DNA from: Mobilicoccus pelagius NBRC 104925
GTDB lineage: Bacteria > Actinomycetota > Actinomycetes > Actinomycetales > Dermatophilaceae
Reading direction: 5' to 3'
Assembly: GCF_000247995.1 (NCBI RefSeq)
Contig: NZ_BAFE01000089.1
Coordinates: 124,001-188,000, forward strand
DNA length: 64,000 bases
In this document: in pieces, positions 47,693 to 58,681 of the stretch
How positions within the stretch are numbered: the stretch's first letter is position 1
Layout of the letters: every line of letters starts with the position of its first letter
Program-made: the position numbers and the translations under genes
Notes under the pieces: model-generated
The model's input: the letters and a program-made list of their open reading frames with translations, nothing else
Told to the model about the DNA's origin: nothing
Database searches by the model: none

Positions 47693-48349
47693 TCAGCGGA
47701 ACGTGTCGGTGCCGTCGTCCTCGGAGGTGTCGGACCCCGTGAGGTCAGGGTCGTGCGGAGCCGCGTCGGTGGCGTCGGGGTGCGGGTCGGCCGCGGTGGC
47801 CGGGGGCATCGACGACGCCGGCTCGGGCTCGCGGGCGGAGTGGTAGTCGATGAGGGCGGCGAGACGGGCGGCCTCGGCGCGTCCGAACTCCCCATCGGCC
47901 TTCTGCACAGCCATGAGCGGCACCGTCTCGAAGTCCGCCGTGTCGAGATACGCCCACGGCGAGCCGCCACCGAACTGGAGGTGGACGATCTCGGCCCACT
48001 CGAGCTCACGGGTGATGAGGAGGTTGCGCACCGCGAGTCCCTCACGGGTGGGCACGGCGCGGATCTGCGCGAACCGCAGGAGGAACCACGCGATGGCGAC
48101 GCCCATGAGGAACATGAGCAGCCGGTCGGAGATCGCCCAGTCGCCCTTCTGGGCCGCCTGCCCCGGCACGATGACGGCCGAGAGGGTGAACGTGACGAAG
48201 ACGAGCGCGGCGGCGACGACGGGGACGACCCGACCGCGGCGTGGCCGGATGACCGCATAGGGGTCGCGGCGGGGACGGGCGCGCCCGGCAGCGCCTGCTC
48301 GAGCGCCCTCGGCGCGGGGTGACGGGTTCGACTCCGACGACGTGCTCAC
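47693..48349 (-). CDS. Membrane protein with bacterial PH domain
   Basis: A 218-residue protein. After a short basic N-terminus come two hydrophobic helices (VVPVVAAALVFVTFTLSAVIV and LLMFLMGVAIAWFLLRFAQI), then a bacterial PH-like domain (VPTREGLAVRNLLITRELEWAEI, GSPWAYLDTADFETVPLMAVQ) and an acidic Pro/Asp tail. This is the actinobacterial type often found beside hisG or ribH. Function unknown. GTG at 48349 follows GGAGG by 5 nt and lies 22 nt after the hisG stop. Confidence 0.82.
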   Translation of the reverse strand: MSTSSESNPSPRAEGARAGAAGRARPRRDPYAVIRPRRGRVVPVVAAALVFVTFTLSAVIVPGQAAQKGDWAISDRLLMFLMGVAIAWFLLRFAQIRAVPTREGLAVRNLLITRELEWAEIVHLQFGGGSPWAYLDTADFETVPLMAVQKADGEFGRAEAARLAALIDYHSAREPEPASSMPPATAADPHPDATDAAPHDPDLTGSDTSEDDGTDTFR

Positions 48350-48371
48350 GGCGACCTCCTCCGGCGGGGAC

Positions 48372-49217
48372 CTACAGGCGACAGGCGGCGATGTCGGTGA
48401 CGAGGATGCCGCGGGCACCGAGGCCGTACAGCTCGTCCATCACCTTGTTCATGCCGACGCGCGGCACCATGGCGCGGACGGCGACGAACTGCTCGTCGTG
48501 GAGCGGAGACACCGTCGGTGACTCGATGCCGGGCGTGATCCGGGTGGCGCGGTCCACGAGCTCCACCCGGATGTCGTAGTCCATCATCACGTACGTGCGG
48601 GCCGTGATGACCCCGGAGAGCCGGCGTCGCAGGATCTCGAGGCGGTCGGGCTGGGCCGGGTCGGGTCGGGCGATGAGGACGCCCTCGCTCTTGAGGATGG
48701 GCTCACCGAACGTGACGAGGCCCTGGTTGCGGAGCGTCGTGCCGGTCTCGACGACGTCGGCGATGACGTCGGCGACACCGAGGGTGATCGACGTCTCCAC
48801 GGCGCCGTCGAGGCGGACGACGTCGGCCTCGACACCCCGCTCGGCGAGGTGGTGGCGCACGAGGCCCGGGTAGGACGTCGCGATGCGGCGGCCCTGGAGG
48901 TCGGTGGCGGACCCGGCGACGCCGGCGCGGCCCGCGAATCGGAACGTCGACCGGGCGAACCCGAGCGGGAGGACCTCGTGGGCCTCGACGCCGGAGTCGA
49001 GGAGCAGGTCGCGACCGGTGATACCGGCGTCGAGGGTGCCCGCACCGACGTAGACGGCGATGTCACGAGGACGGAGGTAGAAGAACTCGATGTCGTTGTC
49101 GGCGTCGACGAGGACGAGTTCCTTGGCGTCGCGGCGAACGCTGTAGCCGGCCTCGCGCAGCATCGTCGTGGCGGACTCGGACAGCGATCCCTTGTTGGGG
49201 ACGGCGACACGCAGCAT
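48372..49217 (-). CDS. hisG: ATP phosphoribosyltransferase, long form
   Basis: First enzyme of histidine synthesis, condensing ATP with PRPP. The 281 residues include the catalytic domains ([70 protein letters not shown] with the PRPP loop) and the C-terminal regulatory domain ([19 protein letters not shown]), so feedback inhibition by histidine is expected. The ATG at 49217 follows GGAGAGATCC. hisE lies upstream across a repeat-containing gap. Confidence 0.97.
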   Translation of the reverse strand: MLRVAVPNKGSLSESATTMLREAGYSVRRDAKELVLVDADNDIEFFYLRPRDIAVYVGAGTLDAGITGRDLLLDSGVEAHEVLPLGFARSTFRFAGRAGVAGSATDLQGRRIATSYPGLVRHHLAERGVEADVVRLDGAVETSITLGVADVIADVVETGTTLRNQGLVTFGEPILKSEGVLIARPDPAQPDRLEILRRRLSGVITARTYVMMDYDIRVELVDRATRITPGIESPTVSPLHDEQFVAVRAMVPRVGMNKVMDELYGLGARGILVTDIAACRL

Positions 49218-49280
49218 GGATCTCTCCTGGGAGGGCAGGTGGGGGAAGGACGGGGCGTCGTGGGGCGGAGGTCCGCTCGA

Positions 49281-49316
49281 CCGGAGTCGGAGTCGGAGTC
49301 GGAGCCGGGGCCGGGG
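49281..49316. repeat. Six copies of a 6-nt repeat between hisE and hisG
   Basis: Units CCGGAG, TCGGAG (three times), CCGGGG (twice) in tandem within the 149-nt hisE-hisG gap. Likely slippage-generated. No coding or regulatory meaning is evident, but it changes the leader length of hisG if copy number varies. Confidence 0.75.
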
Positions 49317-49366
49317 CCGACGGCGTCGCCGGGCGGTGGCGCGGCCGATCGTGCAGCGGGCCGGCG

Positions 49367-49630
49367 TCACAGATGCCGGTAGACGTCCTCCAGCGAGATT
49401 CCCTGCGCCACCATGAGCACGAGGGTGTGGTAGAGCAGCTGGCTGATCTCCTCGGCGGAGCGGTCGTCGCCCTCGTGTTCGGCGGCCATCCACACCTCGG
49501 CCGCCTCCTCGACGACCTTCTTGCCGATGAAGTGGACCCCCGCGTCGAGTTCGGTCACGGTGCGCGATCCCTCGGGGCGCTCCTGCGACTTGGCGAGGAT
49601 CTCGGCGTACATGTCCTCAAAGGTCTTCAC
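49367..49630 (-). CDS. hisE: Phosphoribosyl-ATP diphosphatase
   Basis: Second histidine-pathway step, hydrolysing PR-ATP to PR-AMP. The 87-residue all-alpha MazG-like protein has [39 protein letters not shown] with the Mg-binding acidic residues, and [23 protein letters not shown] start 6 nt after TAGGCT. Immediately upstream of hisG in the same direction. Confidence 0.96.
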   Translation of the reverse strand: MKTFEDMYAEILAKSQERPEGSRTVTELDAGVHFIGKKVVEEAAEVWMAAEHEGDDRSAEEISQLLYHTLVLMVAQGISLEDVYRHL

Positions 49631-49636
49631 GCGGTG

Positions 49637-49642
49637 AGCCTA
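49637..49642 (-). promoter_or_regulatory. -10 hexamer of hisE-hisG, leaderless start
   Basis: TAGGCT on the minus strand, then CACCGC and the GTG at 49630. Confidence 0.6.
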
Positions 49643-49719
49643 TCGGTCGTGGTGGGGAGGGGCGTCATCGCGTTCGCATGGCGAAAGGCGCCCATGTCCG
49701 CTCCGTCGGAGGGGGACGG

Positions 49720-49749
49720 CCGGGGCGTGCGGCGGACGGCACGCCCCGG
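49720..49749 (-). terminator. Hairpin ending the riboflavin operon
   Basis: An 11-bp perfect stem CCGGGGCGTGC/GCACGCCCCGG with an 8-nt loop, 17 nt after the ribH stop on the minus strand. Separates ribH from the hisE promoter. Confidence 0.75.
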
Positions 49750-49766
49750 CGGGGAGAGGGTGAGCA

Positions 49767-51647
<1,881 letters not shown>

Positions 51648-51651
<4 letters not shown>

Positions 51652-52358
51652 GCCACAGCTCCCTTGCCATCGATGCCTGTCCGCGGGGTCTCGACGACCG
51701 CCGCGCGCCTCCAGACCACGAATCCGGAGACGACGAGTGCCCCGTAGACGGCGTAGAGGACCGCCGAGGGGTAGTAGTGCGAGACCCAGAGGAGCGGGAC
51801 GCCGACGAGGTCGACGGCGATCCACGCGAGCCAGAAGTCGGTCCACCCGCGGGCCATGGCGTAGGTGGCGACGATCGAGCCGACGAAGATCCAGGCGTCG
51901 GCCCAGTAGTACCAGCGCGGGGCGGGCCAGCCGGCGCCGACCGCGGCGAACACGGCCTGGGCGAGGACGATGCCGAGCGCGGCGAGGACGAGAAGGACGC
52001 CGCGCTCGCGGGGCGTGGCCCAGCGGGGCGTGATCGCAGGGGCGTCGGCTGAGCGACCGCGGCGCACGTGGTTCCACCGCCACCAGCCGTAGACGCTCGT
52101 GATGACGAAGAACACCTGTCGCGCGGCCTGGCCGAAGAGGGGGTGACGTCCGTCGGGCATCGCGAACGCGGCGCCGGCGAATACCGTGAAGAGGATGACG
52201 TTTCCGACGATCCCGATCGGCCACGCCCACACCCGGCGCTTGAGTCCGCCGAGGGCGGAGGCGAACCCGAAGAGGTTGCCGACGATCTCGCGCCAGTACA
52301 ACGGGTAGCCGGCGACGTCGACCTGCGCGTCGAAGAGACGGAGGAGCTGCTCGGTCAC
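51648..52358 (-). CDS. pnuC: PnuC-family transporter, probably riboflavin (PnuX-like)
   Basis: A 236-residue membrane protein with about seven helices: YWREIVGNLFGFASALGGLK, RVWAWPIGIVGNVILFTVF, FGQAARQVFFVITSVYGWWRW (the PnuC WxxWxW-type substrate segment) and DLVGVPLLWVSHYYPSAVLY. PnuC itself imports nicotinamide riboside. Its place between ribE and ribBA under an FMN riboswitch, overlapping both by 4 nt, suggests the PnuX-type riboflavin uptake described in corynebacteria. The specificity is inference from context. Confidence 0.85.
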
Positions 52359-52972
52359 GGGCGTGCCTCACCGTGCGGGGCGGTCGCCTGACCGGCGAGA
52401 CGTTCGACGTACTTCGCGACGACGTCGACCTCGAGGTTGACGGTCGCGCCGGGGGCGAGCCCGCCGAGGATCGTCTTCTCGAGTGTCGTCGGGATGAGGC
52501 TCACCGTGAACGTCTCGGGCGTGAGGGCGGCGACGGTGAGGGACACCCCGTCGATCGTCGTCGACCCCTTCTCGACGACGTAACGGGCGAGCTCGGCGGG
52601 CAGGTCGAACTCGAGGACCTCCCACGCCTCCCCCGGCGTGCGCGAGCGCAACTGGGTCGTGCCGTCGACGTGGCCCTGGACGATGTGACCGCCGAACCGC
52701 CCGTCGGCCGGCATCGCCCGTTCGAGATTGACCGTCGAGCCCGCCTGCAGCGCACCGAGACTACTGCGGTCGAGCGTCTCGGCCATGACGTCGACGGAGA
52801 AGCTCCGCTCGTCGTGCTCGACGACGGTGAGACAGACGCCGTTGACGGCGATCGAGGCGCCGCGCGTCGCGTCGGAGACGACGAGCGGGCCCTCGATGCG
52901 GAGGACCGCGGACTCCGCCCCCTGTTCGACGCCGACGACGCGGCCGAGTTCTTCGACGATTCCGGTGAACAT
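52355..52972 (-). CDS. ribE: Riboflavin synthase, alpha subunit
   Basis: Dismutates two lumazines to riboflavin. The 205 residues form two homologous lumazine-binding repeats, starting MFTGIVEELGRVVGVE and GHIVQGHVDGTTQL. Repeat motifs SIAVNGVCLTV and STTIDGVSLTV carry the expected NGxxLT and DGxSLT. Follows ribD directly, with the ATG one base after its stop region. Confidence 0.96.
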   Translation of the reverse strand: MFTGIVEELGRVVGVEQGAESAVLRIEGPLVVSDATRGASIAVNGVCLTVVEHDERSFSVDVMAETLDRSSLGALQAGSTVNLERAMPADGRFGGHIVQGHVDGTTQLRSRTPGEAWEVLEFDLPAELARYVVEKGSTTIDGVSLTVAALTPETFTVSLIPTTLEKTILGGLAPGATVNLEVDVVAKYVERLAGQATAPHGEARP

Positions 52973-52973
52973 G

Positions 52974-54008
52974 TCAGGACCTTTCGAGGGTGGCGGTGAG
53001 GCGGACGTCGTCGCCGACGAGCCGCACGTCGGTGACGCGCAACCGCGCGGCGTCGCCGATCGTCGTGATGCCGAGGTCGGCGAGGCACGGGGTGCCGGCG
53101 CCGAGGAGGGCGGGGGCGAGGTACGCGACGACCTCGTCGACGAACCCCTCCCGGAGGAACGCGGCGGCGAGGTGACCGCCGCCTTCGAGGAGGACGTGGC
53201 GGACGCCGCGCTCCGTCAGCGCGGCGAGCGCGACGGCGGGGTCCCGGGTGGGGAGGAGAAGCGTCGTGGCGGCGCCGTCGCGGAGGCGGGCGTCGGCGGG
53301 CAGCGCGGTGCTCCGCTCCCCCATGACGACCCGGAGCGGCTGTCGCGCCGCGTCCTCCCCGTCGGCGTCGCGGACGGTGAGGGCGGGGTCGTCGGCGATC
53401 GCCGTCCCGGTGCCGACGAGGACGGCGCCGACACGGGCGCGGATCTCGTGGACGTCGCGGCGCGCCGCGGGGCCGGTGATCCAGCGGCTCGTGCCGTCGA
53501 CGGCGGCGATGCGGCCGTCGAGGGTCGAGGCGACCTTCCACGTGACGAACGGGCGGCCGGTGCGGACGGCGTGGAGCCATTCGCGGTTGAGGGCCTCGGC
53601 CGCCTCGACGAGGACGCCGTGGGCGACGTCGACGCCCGCGGCGCGCAGGCGGGCGAGGCCGCCGCCGGCGACGGGGTGGGGGTCGGTGCCCGCGACGACG
53701 ACCCGGGCGATCCCGGCGGCGAGGAGCGCCTGGGAGCAGGCCGGGGTGCGGCCTTCGTGGTCGCAGGGTTCGAGGGTGACGTAACAGGTGCCGCCGCGGG
53801 CGGCATCCCCGGCGGCGCGGAGGGCCTCGGCCTCGGCGTGGGGGGTGCCGGCGCCGTGGTGCCAACCTTCGCCGACGACCGTGCCGTCGGCGTCGAGGAT
53901 CACGGCTCCGACGCGGGGGTTGGGGTCACCGAGCGGTCCGCGGGCGGCGAGGTCGAGCGCACGACGTAGATACGTCTCGTCGGTGTCGCGGGTGGTCGCG
54001 ATGCCCAT
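52974..54008 (-). CDS. ribD: Bifunctional pyrimidine deaminase/reductase
   Basis: Deaminates and reduces the GTP-derived pyrimidine. The 344-residue protein has an N-terminal zinc deaminase (GDPNPRVGAVILD, TPHAEAEAL, VTLEPCDHEGRTPACSQAL) and a C-terminal NADPH reductase (FVTWKVASTLDGRIAAVDGTS, HVLLEGGGHLAAAF, LAPALLGAGTPCLADLG). ATG at 54008 follows GAGGAGGCACCG. First gene of ribD-ribE-pnuC-ribBA-ribH, controlled by the FMN riboswitch upstream. Confidence 0.97.
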   Translation of the reverse strand: MGIATTRDTDETYLRRALDLAARGPLGDPNPRVGAVILDADGTVVGEGWHHGAGTPHAEAEALRAAGDAARGGTCYVTLEPCDHEGRTPACSQALLAAGIARVVVAGTDPHPVAGGGLARLRAAGVDVAHGVLVEAAEALNREWLHAVRTGRPFVTWKVASTLDGRIAAVDGTSRWITGPAARRDVHEIRARVGAVLVGTGTAIADDPALTVRDADGEDAARQPLRVVMGERSTALPADARLRDGAATTLLLPTRDPAVALAALTERGVRHVLLEGGGHLAAAFLREGFVDEVVAYLAPALLGAGTPCLADLGITTIGDAARLRVTDVRLVGDDVRLTATLERS

Positions 54009-54073
54009 CGGTGCCTCCTCGCCGGCTCGTCCGGGCGAGGGGAGGCTCGGCGGAGGACCGCACGCGGCGACGC

Positions 54074-54090
54074 GGACGCCACCGGCGTCC
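54074..54090 (-). promoter_or_regulatory. Hairpin between FMN aptamer and ribD
   Basis: Stem GGACGCC/GGCGTCC with a 3-nt loop in the riboswitch expression platform. Possible terminator or anti-sequester element. Which state pairs with the ligand-bound form cannot be judged by eye. Confidence 0.4.
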
Positions 54091-54114
54091 GACGTACCGC
54101 GGGCACGGGCCCGC

Positions 54115-54260
54115 CACGTGCGCCTCCCATCCGGACTTTCACCGTCGGTCCTGGAATTCCACCAGGTCAACCGGCCTCCTGATCCCGGGAGGGACCTGAA
54201 GGGCGCGGGTCGCGGACTGTCACCGCCGGCTCGGAATTACACCGACCCCGGAGCACGTGC
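54115..54260 (-). promoter_or_regulatory. FMN riboswitch (RFN element)
   Basis: The minus strand shows the RFN landmarks in order: GGTGTAATTCCGAGCCGGCG, GGTGACAGTCCGCGAC, GATCAGGAGGCCGGTTGACC, GGTGGAATTCCAGGACCGAC and GGTGAAAGTCCGGATGGGAG. The ends can close a P1 stem through GTGC/GCAC. It lies about 107 nt upstream of ribD, so FMN should lower expression of the whole rib operon. Confidence 0.96.
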
Positions 54261-54265
54261 CGCTC

Positions 54266-54271
54266 AGTATG
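54266..54271 (-). promoter_or_regulatory. -10 hexamer of the rib operon
   Basis: CATACT on the minus strand, about 6 nt before the 5' end of the RFN element. A weak match to TANNNT. Confidence 0.35.
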
Positions 54272-54369
54272 CCACCGCCCGCACCCGGCGCGGCGGGCCG
54301 GTCGTGTCACGCGCGAAACACCGGCCGAGCGGGGGTGGGCACGGGGGCCTCCGTGTGGTGGCCGCGACG

Positions 54370-55029
54370 TCAGGGGTGGGTGTGCCCCGTGACGAGTTCG
54401 CGGAGACGGGCGATGTTGCTCGCGGCACCCTCGGCGTTGAAGACCGCGGAACCGGCGACGAAGACGTCGGCGCCCGCGTCGGCGCACTGCTCGATCGTCG
54501 AGGCCGAGACGCCGCCGTCGACCTGGATCCACACCTCACCGCCGTGGCGACGCACGGACTGCCGCACCGCCGCCACCTTGGGCATCATGTCGGCCATGAA
54601 CGTCTGACCGCCGAACCCGGGCTCGACCGTCATGACGAGCACCATGTCGAGCTCGGGCAGGAGCTCCTCGTACGGTTCCCACGGAGTGCCCGGCTTGAGC
54701 GCCATGCTCGCCCGTGCACCCTGCGCGCGGATCTCCCGCGCGAGCGTCTTCGGGTCGTGGGCGGCCTCGACGTGGAACGTCACCGACTTCGCGCCCGCCC
54801 CCGCGTACGGCGGGGCCCACCGGTCGGGGTCCTCGATCATGAGGTGGCAGTCGATCGGCACCGGACTCACCCGCAGGAGCGACTCGACGACGGGCAGCCC
54901 GAGCGTGAGGTTGGGCACGAAGTGGTTGTCCATGACGTCGACGTGCGCCCAGTCCGCCTGGGCGATCGCCTCCAACTCGTCCTGGAGGTTGGCGAAGTCG
55001 GCCGAGAGGATGCTGGGTGAGATCTGCAC
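54370..55029 (-). CDS. rpe: Ribulose-phosphate 3-epimerase
   Basis: Interconverts ribulose 5-phosphate and xylulose 5-phosphate, supplying the ribulose 5-phosphate pool that RibBA draws on. The 219-residue barrel has [62 protein letters not shown] and [13 protein letters not shown] start 6 nt after TAGATT. Upstream of ribD in the same direction, separated by the riboswitch. Confidence 0.97.
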   Translation of the reverse strand: MQISPSILSADFANLQDELEAIAQADWAHVDVMDNHFVPNLTLGLPVVESLLRVSPVPIDCHLMIEDPDRWAPPYAGAGAKSVTFHVEAAHDPKTLAREIRAQGARASMALKPGTPWEPYEELLPELDMVLVMTVEPGFGGQTFMADMMPKVAAVRQSVRRHGGEVWIQVDGGVSASTIEQCADAGADVFVAGSAVFNAEGAASNIARLRELVTGHTHP

Positions 55030-55035
55030 TCCCCG

Positions 55036-55041
55036 AATCTA
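55036..55041 (-). promoter_or_regulatory. -10 hexamer of rpe, leaderless start
   Basis: TAGATT on the minus strand, then CGGGGA and the GTG at 55029. Confidence 0.55.
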
Positions 55042-55148
55042 CCGGGCCCAAGGGATGTCCCCGGCCGGTCCTCCCCGGTCCTCACCACGGCCCCGACCGA
55101 CCCGCGGACGGGCCCTCGGCGACGCGGACCCCACGACGGGACCCGGGC

Positions 55149-55175
55149 CACCCCGGCCCCCGGCCTCCCGGGGTG
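55149..55175 (-). terminator. Hairpin after the double-GAF chemoreceptor gene
   Basis: Stem CACCCCGG/CCGGGGTG with a GC-rich 11-nt loop, 12 nt beyond the stop codon on the minus strand. Confidence 0.55.
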
Positions 55176-55187
55176 ACCAGGACCGGT

Positions 55188-56750
55188 TCAGGAGGCGCCG
55201 AGGACGTTGCGAGTCACGGCGTTCTGCTCGGTGAGCACCCCGGAGATGATGTTCTGCGCGTCGTTGATGCGCGCGACCGTCTCGGCCACCTGGTGCAGCG
55301 CCGAGGCGGCGCTGCTCGCGTCCGCCTGGATCGCCGAGACACGCCCGTCGACCTCCTCGGTCGCGTTCGCCGTCTCGCGGGCGAGATCCTTGACCTCGTT
55401 GGCGACGACGGCGAACCCCTTGCCGGCGTCCCCGGCGCGGGCGGCCTCGATCGTCGCGTTGAGGGCGAGGAGGTTCGTCTGCTCGGCGATGATCGTGATC
55501 GTCTTGACGACGGCGCCTATCTCCGCGCTGCTCGTGTTGAGGCGGCCGACGATGGCGGTCGTGTCCTCGGTGAGGCGCTGCGCCTCGTTCGCGACGGTCG
55601 TCGCCTCGAGGACGTTCCGCTCCACCTCGGTGATCGAACTCATCAGTTCCTCACCGGCGTGACGCGTCTGGGCCGTCGCCCGGTGCCGGTCGATCGCGCT
55701 CGACTGCATGACCGCCGTGTTCCGTAGGGCGTTCTTGCGGTCCCTCGACAGGATGATCGTGCGGGTGGTGAAGAAGTCGAGGGTGCCGACGACCTGGCCC
55801 TCGACGACGATCGGCATCGAGACGCCCGACTTCACGCCCACGCGCTGCGCCGCAGGGGCACGCACACAGTCCCTGACGAGGCCGATGTCGGGCTCGAAGA
55901 CGAGGTCACGCGTCGACCAGGTGCGGCCTGCGAGACCGACCCCCTCGGCGAACGTCGCGACGCGGGTGATCTCACGGAACTCCTCACCGGCGCTGCCGGA
56001 TTCGCGGGCGTTCTTGAGGACCCGCTCGTCCTCGTCGACGACCCAGTAGGAGCCGTACTCCCACCCGAACTCGGCCCGCACCGTGTCGAGGGCCTGCTGG
56101 ACGGCCTCCTCCTCGGTGCGGGCCTCGTTCACGCGGCGGACGACCTCGTTGATCGCCGCCATGTCCTTGTCGGTCTCGAGCCGGCGGTCGGCCTGCGCGA
56201 CGCGGTCGAGCGCCTGCGAGACCAGCTTGCCCACCGCGGACAGCACCGTGAGGCGCACGGGTCCGGGCGTGTGGGCGGGGTCGGCCATGAAGTCCATCGT
56301 GCCGACGACGGCACCGTCCTGATGGAGCGGCATCGCGACGGCGGAGAGCACCCCGCTCTGGGAGGCGACGGGTGCACGCACGCAGTCGGTGACCGTGGAG
56401 AGGTCCTCGGCGAAGACGAGACGTCCCTCGGCCCACGCCCGCCCGGCGAGTCCGACCCCGCGCGGGAAGGACGCCTCGAAGGTGACGCGACGGAACTCCG
56501 GACCCACCTGCCCCGACTCCGAACGGAACGTGAGGACGTCCGCACCCGGCGCGATCCACCACACCGAGGCGTACTGCATGTGGAAGGAGTCGCGGACGAC
56601 GTCCATCGCCGCCTGGAGCACCTCGTCCGTCGTCGTCGCCCGGGAGGTGCGGTCGACGACCGTCTCCAGTGCCCGGACGTAGTGGACCAGCTCGTCGTCC
56701 GTCGCGTCGCCGGCTGCCGTCCCCACGTCTCGGGAGCGCAGAAGTCTCAT
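55188..56750 (-). CDS. Soluble methyl-accepting chemotaxis protein with two GAF domains, short C-terminus
   Basis: A 520-residue cytosolic receptor-like protein without membrane helices. It has two similar GAF domains (about 45-195 and 215-365; both contain [14 protein letters not shown] blocks and CVRAP followed by SGVSMP or SAVAMP, with GTMDF and GTLDF). The MCP signalling hairpin then follows ([44 protein letters not shown], in pieces). It stops at [12 protein letters not shown], roughly 60-65 residues earlier than the other receptor in this window. The returning half of the coiled coil is therefore short, and signalling may be impaired. ATG at 56750. Confidence 0.88.
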   Translation of the reverse strand: MRLLRSRDVGTAAGDATDDELVHYVRALETVVDRTSRATTTDEVLQAAMDVVRDSFHMQYASVWWIAPGADVLTFRSESGQVGPEFRRVTFEASFPRGVGLAGRAWAEGRLVFAEDLSTVTDCVRAPVASQSGVLSAVAMPLHQDGAVVGTMDFMADPAHTPGPVRLTVLSAVGKLVSQALDRVAQADRRLETDKDMAAINEVVRRVNEARTEEEAVQQALDTVRAEFGWEYGSYWVVDEDERVLKNARESGSAGEEFREITRVATFAEGVGLAGRTWSTRDLVFEPDIGLVRDCVRAPAAQRVGVKSGVSMPIVVEGQVVGTLDFFTTRTIILSRDRKNALRNTAVMQSSAIDRHRATAQTRHAGEELMSSITEVERNVLEATTVANEAQRLTEDTTAIVGRLNTSSAEIGAVVKTITIIAEQTNLLALNATIEAARAGDAGKGFAVVANEVKDLARETANATEEVDGRVSAIQADASSAASALHQVAETVARINDAQNIISGVLTEQNAVTRNVLGAS

Positions 56751-56908
56751 GGTGTCTCCGCCCCGTCGTACGGGCCCCGCACGTCGATGCACGCCTCGTC
56801 GGCGCCGGCGGGCCCCGGCCCTCCCTCCCTATCGGCAGATCGGGCCACCGGCTGGCCGCCACGCGCCGGGCAGGGCGGGTGGGATGAGGAACGACTAGCC
56901 TGCGGCGG

Positions 56909-58681
56909 TCACCGATCTCGGGCGAGGAGCGCGAGGAACATCGCGTCGGTGCCGTGCCGGTGCGGCCAGAGCTGGACCGTGCGGGCCGCGAGGTCGCCGG
57001 CGTCGATGCGGGGTCGCAGATCGGGCAGGGGCGTCACCGCGGCGGCGTCGAGGTAGGCCGGCGCGTCGAGGAGGCGTACGTCGTCCCGGGTTGCGAGGAC
57101 CCGACGCAGCACCTGGAGGGTCTCCGCGTCGTGCGGGCTGCACGTCGCGTACGCGAGCACCCCGCCGGGACGGAGCGCGCCGAGCGCCGAGACGAGAAGT
57201 TCCTCCTGGAGCGCGGTGAGGTCGGCGACGTCGGCGGGGACGCGGCGCCACCGGGCGTCCGGTCGGCGACGCAACGCGCCGAGACCCGTGCACGGCGCGT
57301 CGAGGAGGACGAGGTCGAACGAATCCGGTTCCTCGGCGCCGACACCGCGGCCGTCGCCGACGCCGACGAACACCTCCGCGCCGGCGTCCATCGCCGCACC
57401 GAGGGTGGACTCGACGAGCTCGGCCCGGTGCTCGCTCACCTCGTTGCAGAACAGCTGGGCACCCCGCGGGATCGACAGCGCTGCGAGGAGCGCCGCCTTG
57501 CCACCGGGACCCGCCGCGAGGTCGAGCCACCGCGGCCCGTCGGGCGACGCGGCGGGATCGTCCACGCGCCCGGCGGTGAGGTCGTCGTAGGCCCGCACGA
57601 GGGCGTGGACGAGGAGCTGCGAACCCTCGTCCTGCACCGCGGCGCGGCCTTCGCGGACGGCCCGGAACCGGCCGGGGTCTCCCCCGCGGTCGAGGACGAC
57701 GGCGGTCGGCGCGTACGGGCCGGGTCGGCCACCGGCCTCGAGGAGCTCCTCGGGGTCGACGAGTCCGGGCCGGGCGACGAGGGCGACGTCGGCCGGGTGG
57801 TTGTCGGCACGCAGCACGGCGAGCAGGTCGGCGTCGACGGTGTCGGGAGTGCTCGTGCCGTGCGCGAGGAGCGCCGTGCGGAGCGCCCGGACGATCCACG
57901 CGGGGTGGCTGTGGGCGACGGCGACGTCCTCGAGGTCGAGGCGTTCCGACCCGGCATCGTCCGCGGGGAGGTCGGCGTGCGGGGCGAGGAGGTCACGCCA
58001 CCGCTCGGCGGAGCGCTCGCTCACCCGGCGTAGGACGGCGTTCGTGAACGAGGCGGGCCCGGCACCGATCTCGGACCGCACGAGGCCGACGGTGGCGTCG
58101 ACGGCGGCGTGGGCGGGCACGCGCATGCCGAGGAGCTGGTGCGCACCGAGGCGGAGCGCGTCGAGGACGGGCGCGTCGATCTTCTCGACGTCGCGCCCCG
58201 CGCCCCGCGCGATCACCGCGTCGTAGAACCCGCGCATCCGCGTGACGCCGTAGACGAGTTCGGTGGCGAACGCCGCGTCGCGGGCGCCGAGGCGGGCGTC
58301 GCGGAGACGACCGGGCAGATCGAGGTTGGCGTAGGCGCCGTCGGAGATCGCCCGGAGCGACGCGAAGGCGACGCGACGGGCCGGGTCGGCCTGACGTCGC
58401 CGCTCGGAGGGACGCTGGGCGCTGCGCCGGGCGGGGTCGCTGTATCGGGCCTGCCCGCCGTGACTCACCCGTCCCGTGCCCTGCGCCGAGGAGTCGTCGC
58501 GGCGGTCGTCACGGCGGTCGTCACGGCGGTCGTCACGGCGGTCGTCACGGCGGTCGTCACGGCGGTCGTGACTGCGGTCGTCGTGGGGGCGTTCTGCGGA
58601 CCGGTCGTCGCGGCGGCCACGGCCGCCGGGAGCTCCGTCACCGCCGGTGCGCGGTCGGCGTCGGTCGTCGTGCTCACTCAT
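56909..58681 (-). CDS. rsmB: 16S rRNA m5C967 methyltransferase (RsmB/Sun)
   Basis: SAM-dependent methylation of 16S rRNA cytosine 967. The 590-residue protein begins with about 105 Arg/Asp-rich residues, partly built from DDRR repeats. An NusB-like RNA-binding domain follows (RRVAFASLRAISDGAYANLD, AFATELVYGVTRMRGFYDAVI), then the catalytic domain: WLDLAAGPGGKAALLAAL, LLDAPCTGLGALRRRPDARW (release Cys) and LAYATCSPHDAETLQVL (catalytic Cys). ATG at 58681 overlaps fmt by 8 nt. The repeat-rich head is unusual for the family; a later start is possible. Confidence 0.94.
   Translation of the reverse strand: MSEHDDRRRPRTGGDGAPGGRGRRDDRSAERPHDDRSHDRRDDRRDDRRDDRRDDRRDDRRDDSSAQGTGRVSHGGQARYSDPARRSAQRPSERRRQADPARRVAFASLRAISDGAYANLDLPGRLRDARLGARDAAFATELVYGVTRMRGFYDAVIARGAGRDVEKIDAPVLDALRLGAHQLLGMRVPAHAAVDATVGLVRSEIGAGPASFTNAVLRRVSERSAERWRDLLAPHADLPADDAGSERLDLEDVAVAHSHPAWIVRALRTALLAHGTSTPDTVDADLLAVLRADNHPADVALVARPGLVDPEELLEAGGRPGPYAPTAVVLDRGGDPGRFRAVREGRAAVQDEGSQLLVHALVRAYDDLTAGRVDDPAASPDGPRWLDLAAGPGGKAALLAALSIPRGAQLFCNEVSEHRAELVESTLGAAMDAGAEVFVGVGDGRGVGAEEPDSFDLVLLDAPCTGLGALRRRPDARWRRVPADVADLTALQEELLVSALGALRPGGVLAYATCSPHDAETLQVLRRVLATRDDVRLLDAPAYLDAAAVTPLPDLRPRIDAGDLAARTVQLWPHRHGTDAMFLALLARDR
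58501..58560. repeat. Five perfect copies of a 12-nt tandem repeat in rsmB
   Basis: Unit GGCGGTCGTCAC on the plus strand, five times without change, plus a degenerate sixth copy to about 58572. On the minus strand it encodes Asp-Asp-Arg-Arg. The unit is a multiple of three, so copy-number changes keep the frame and alter only the length of the charged head. Confidence 0.95.

Noticed and set aside
58501-58572. Tandem repeat as a CRISPR array
   Set aside because: Units are 12 nt with no spacers and lie within a coding gene.
58465-58677. Thr/Val repeat peptide on the minus strand inside rsmB
   Set aside because: Out-of-frame reading of the 12-nt repeat; the real frame gives Asp-Asp-Arg-Arg joined to a complete RsmB.
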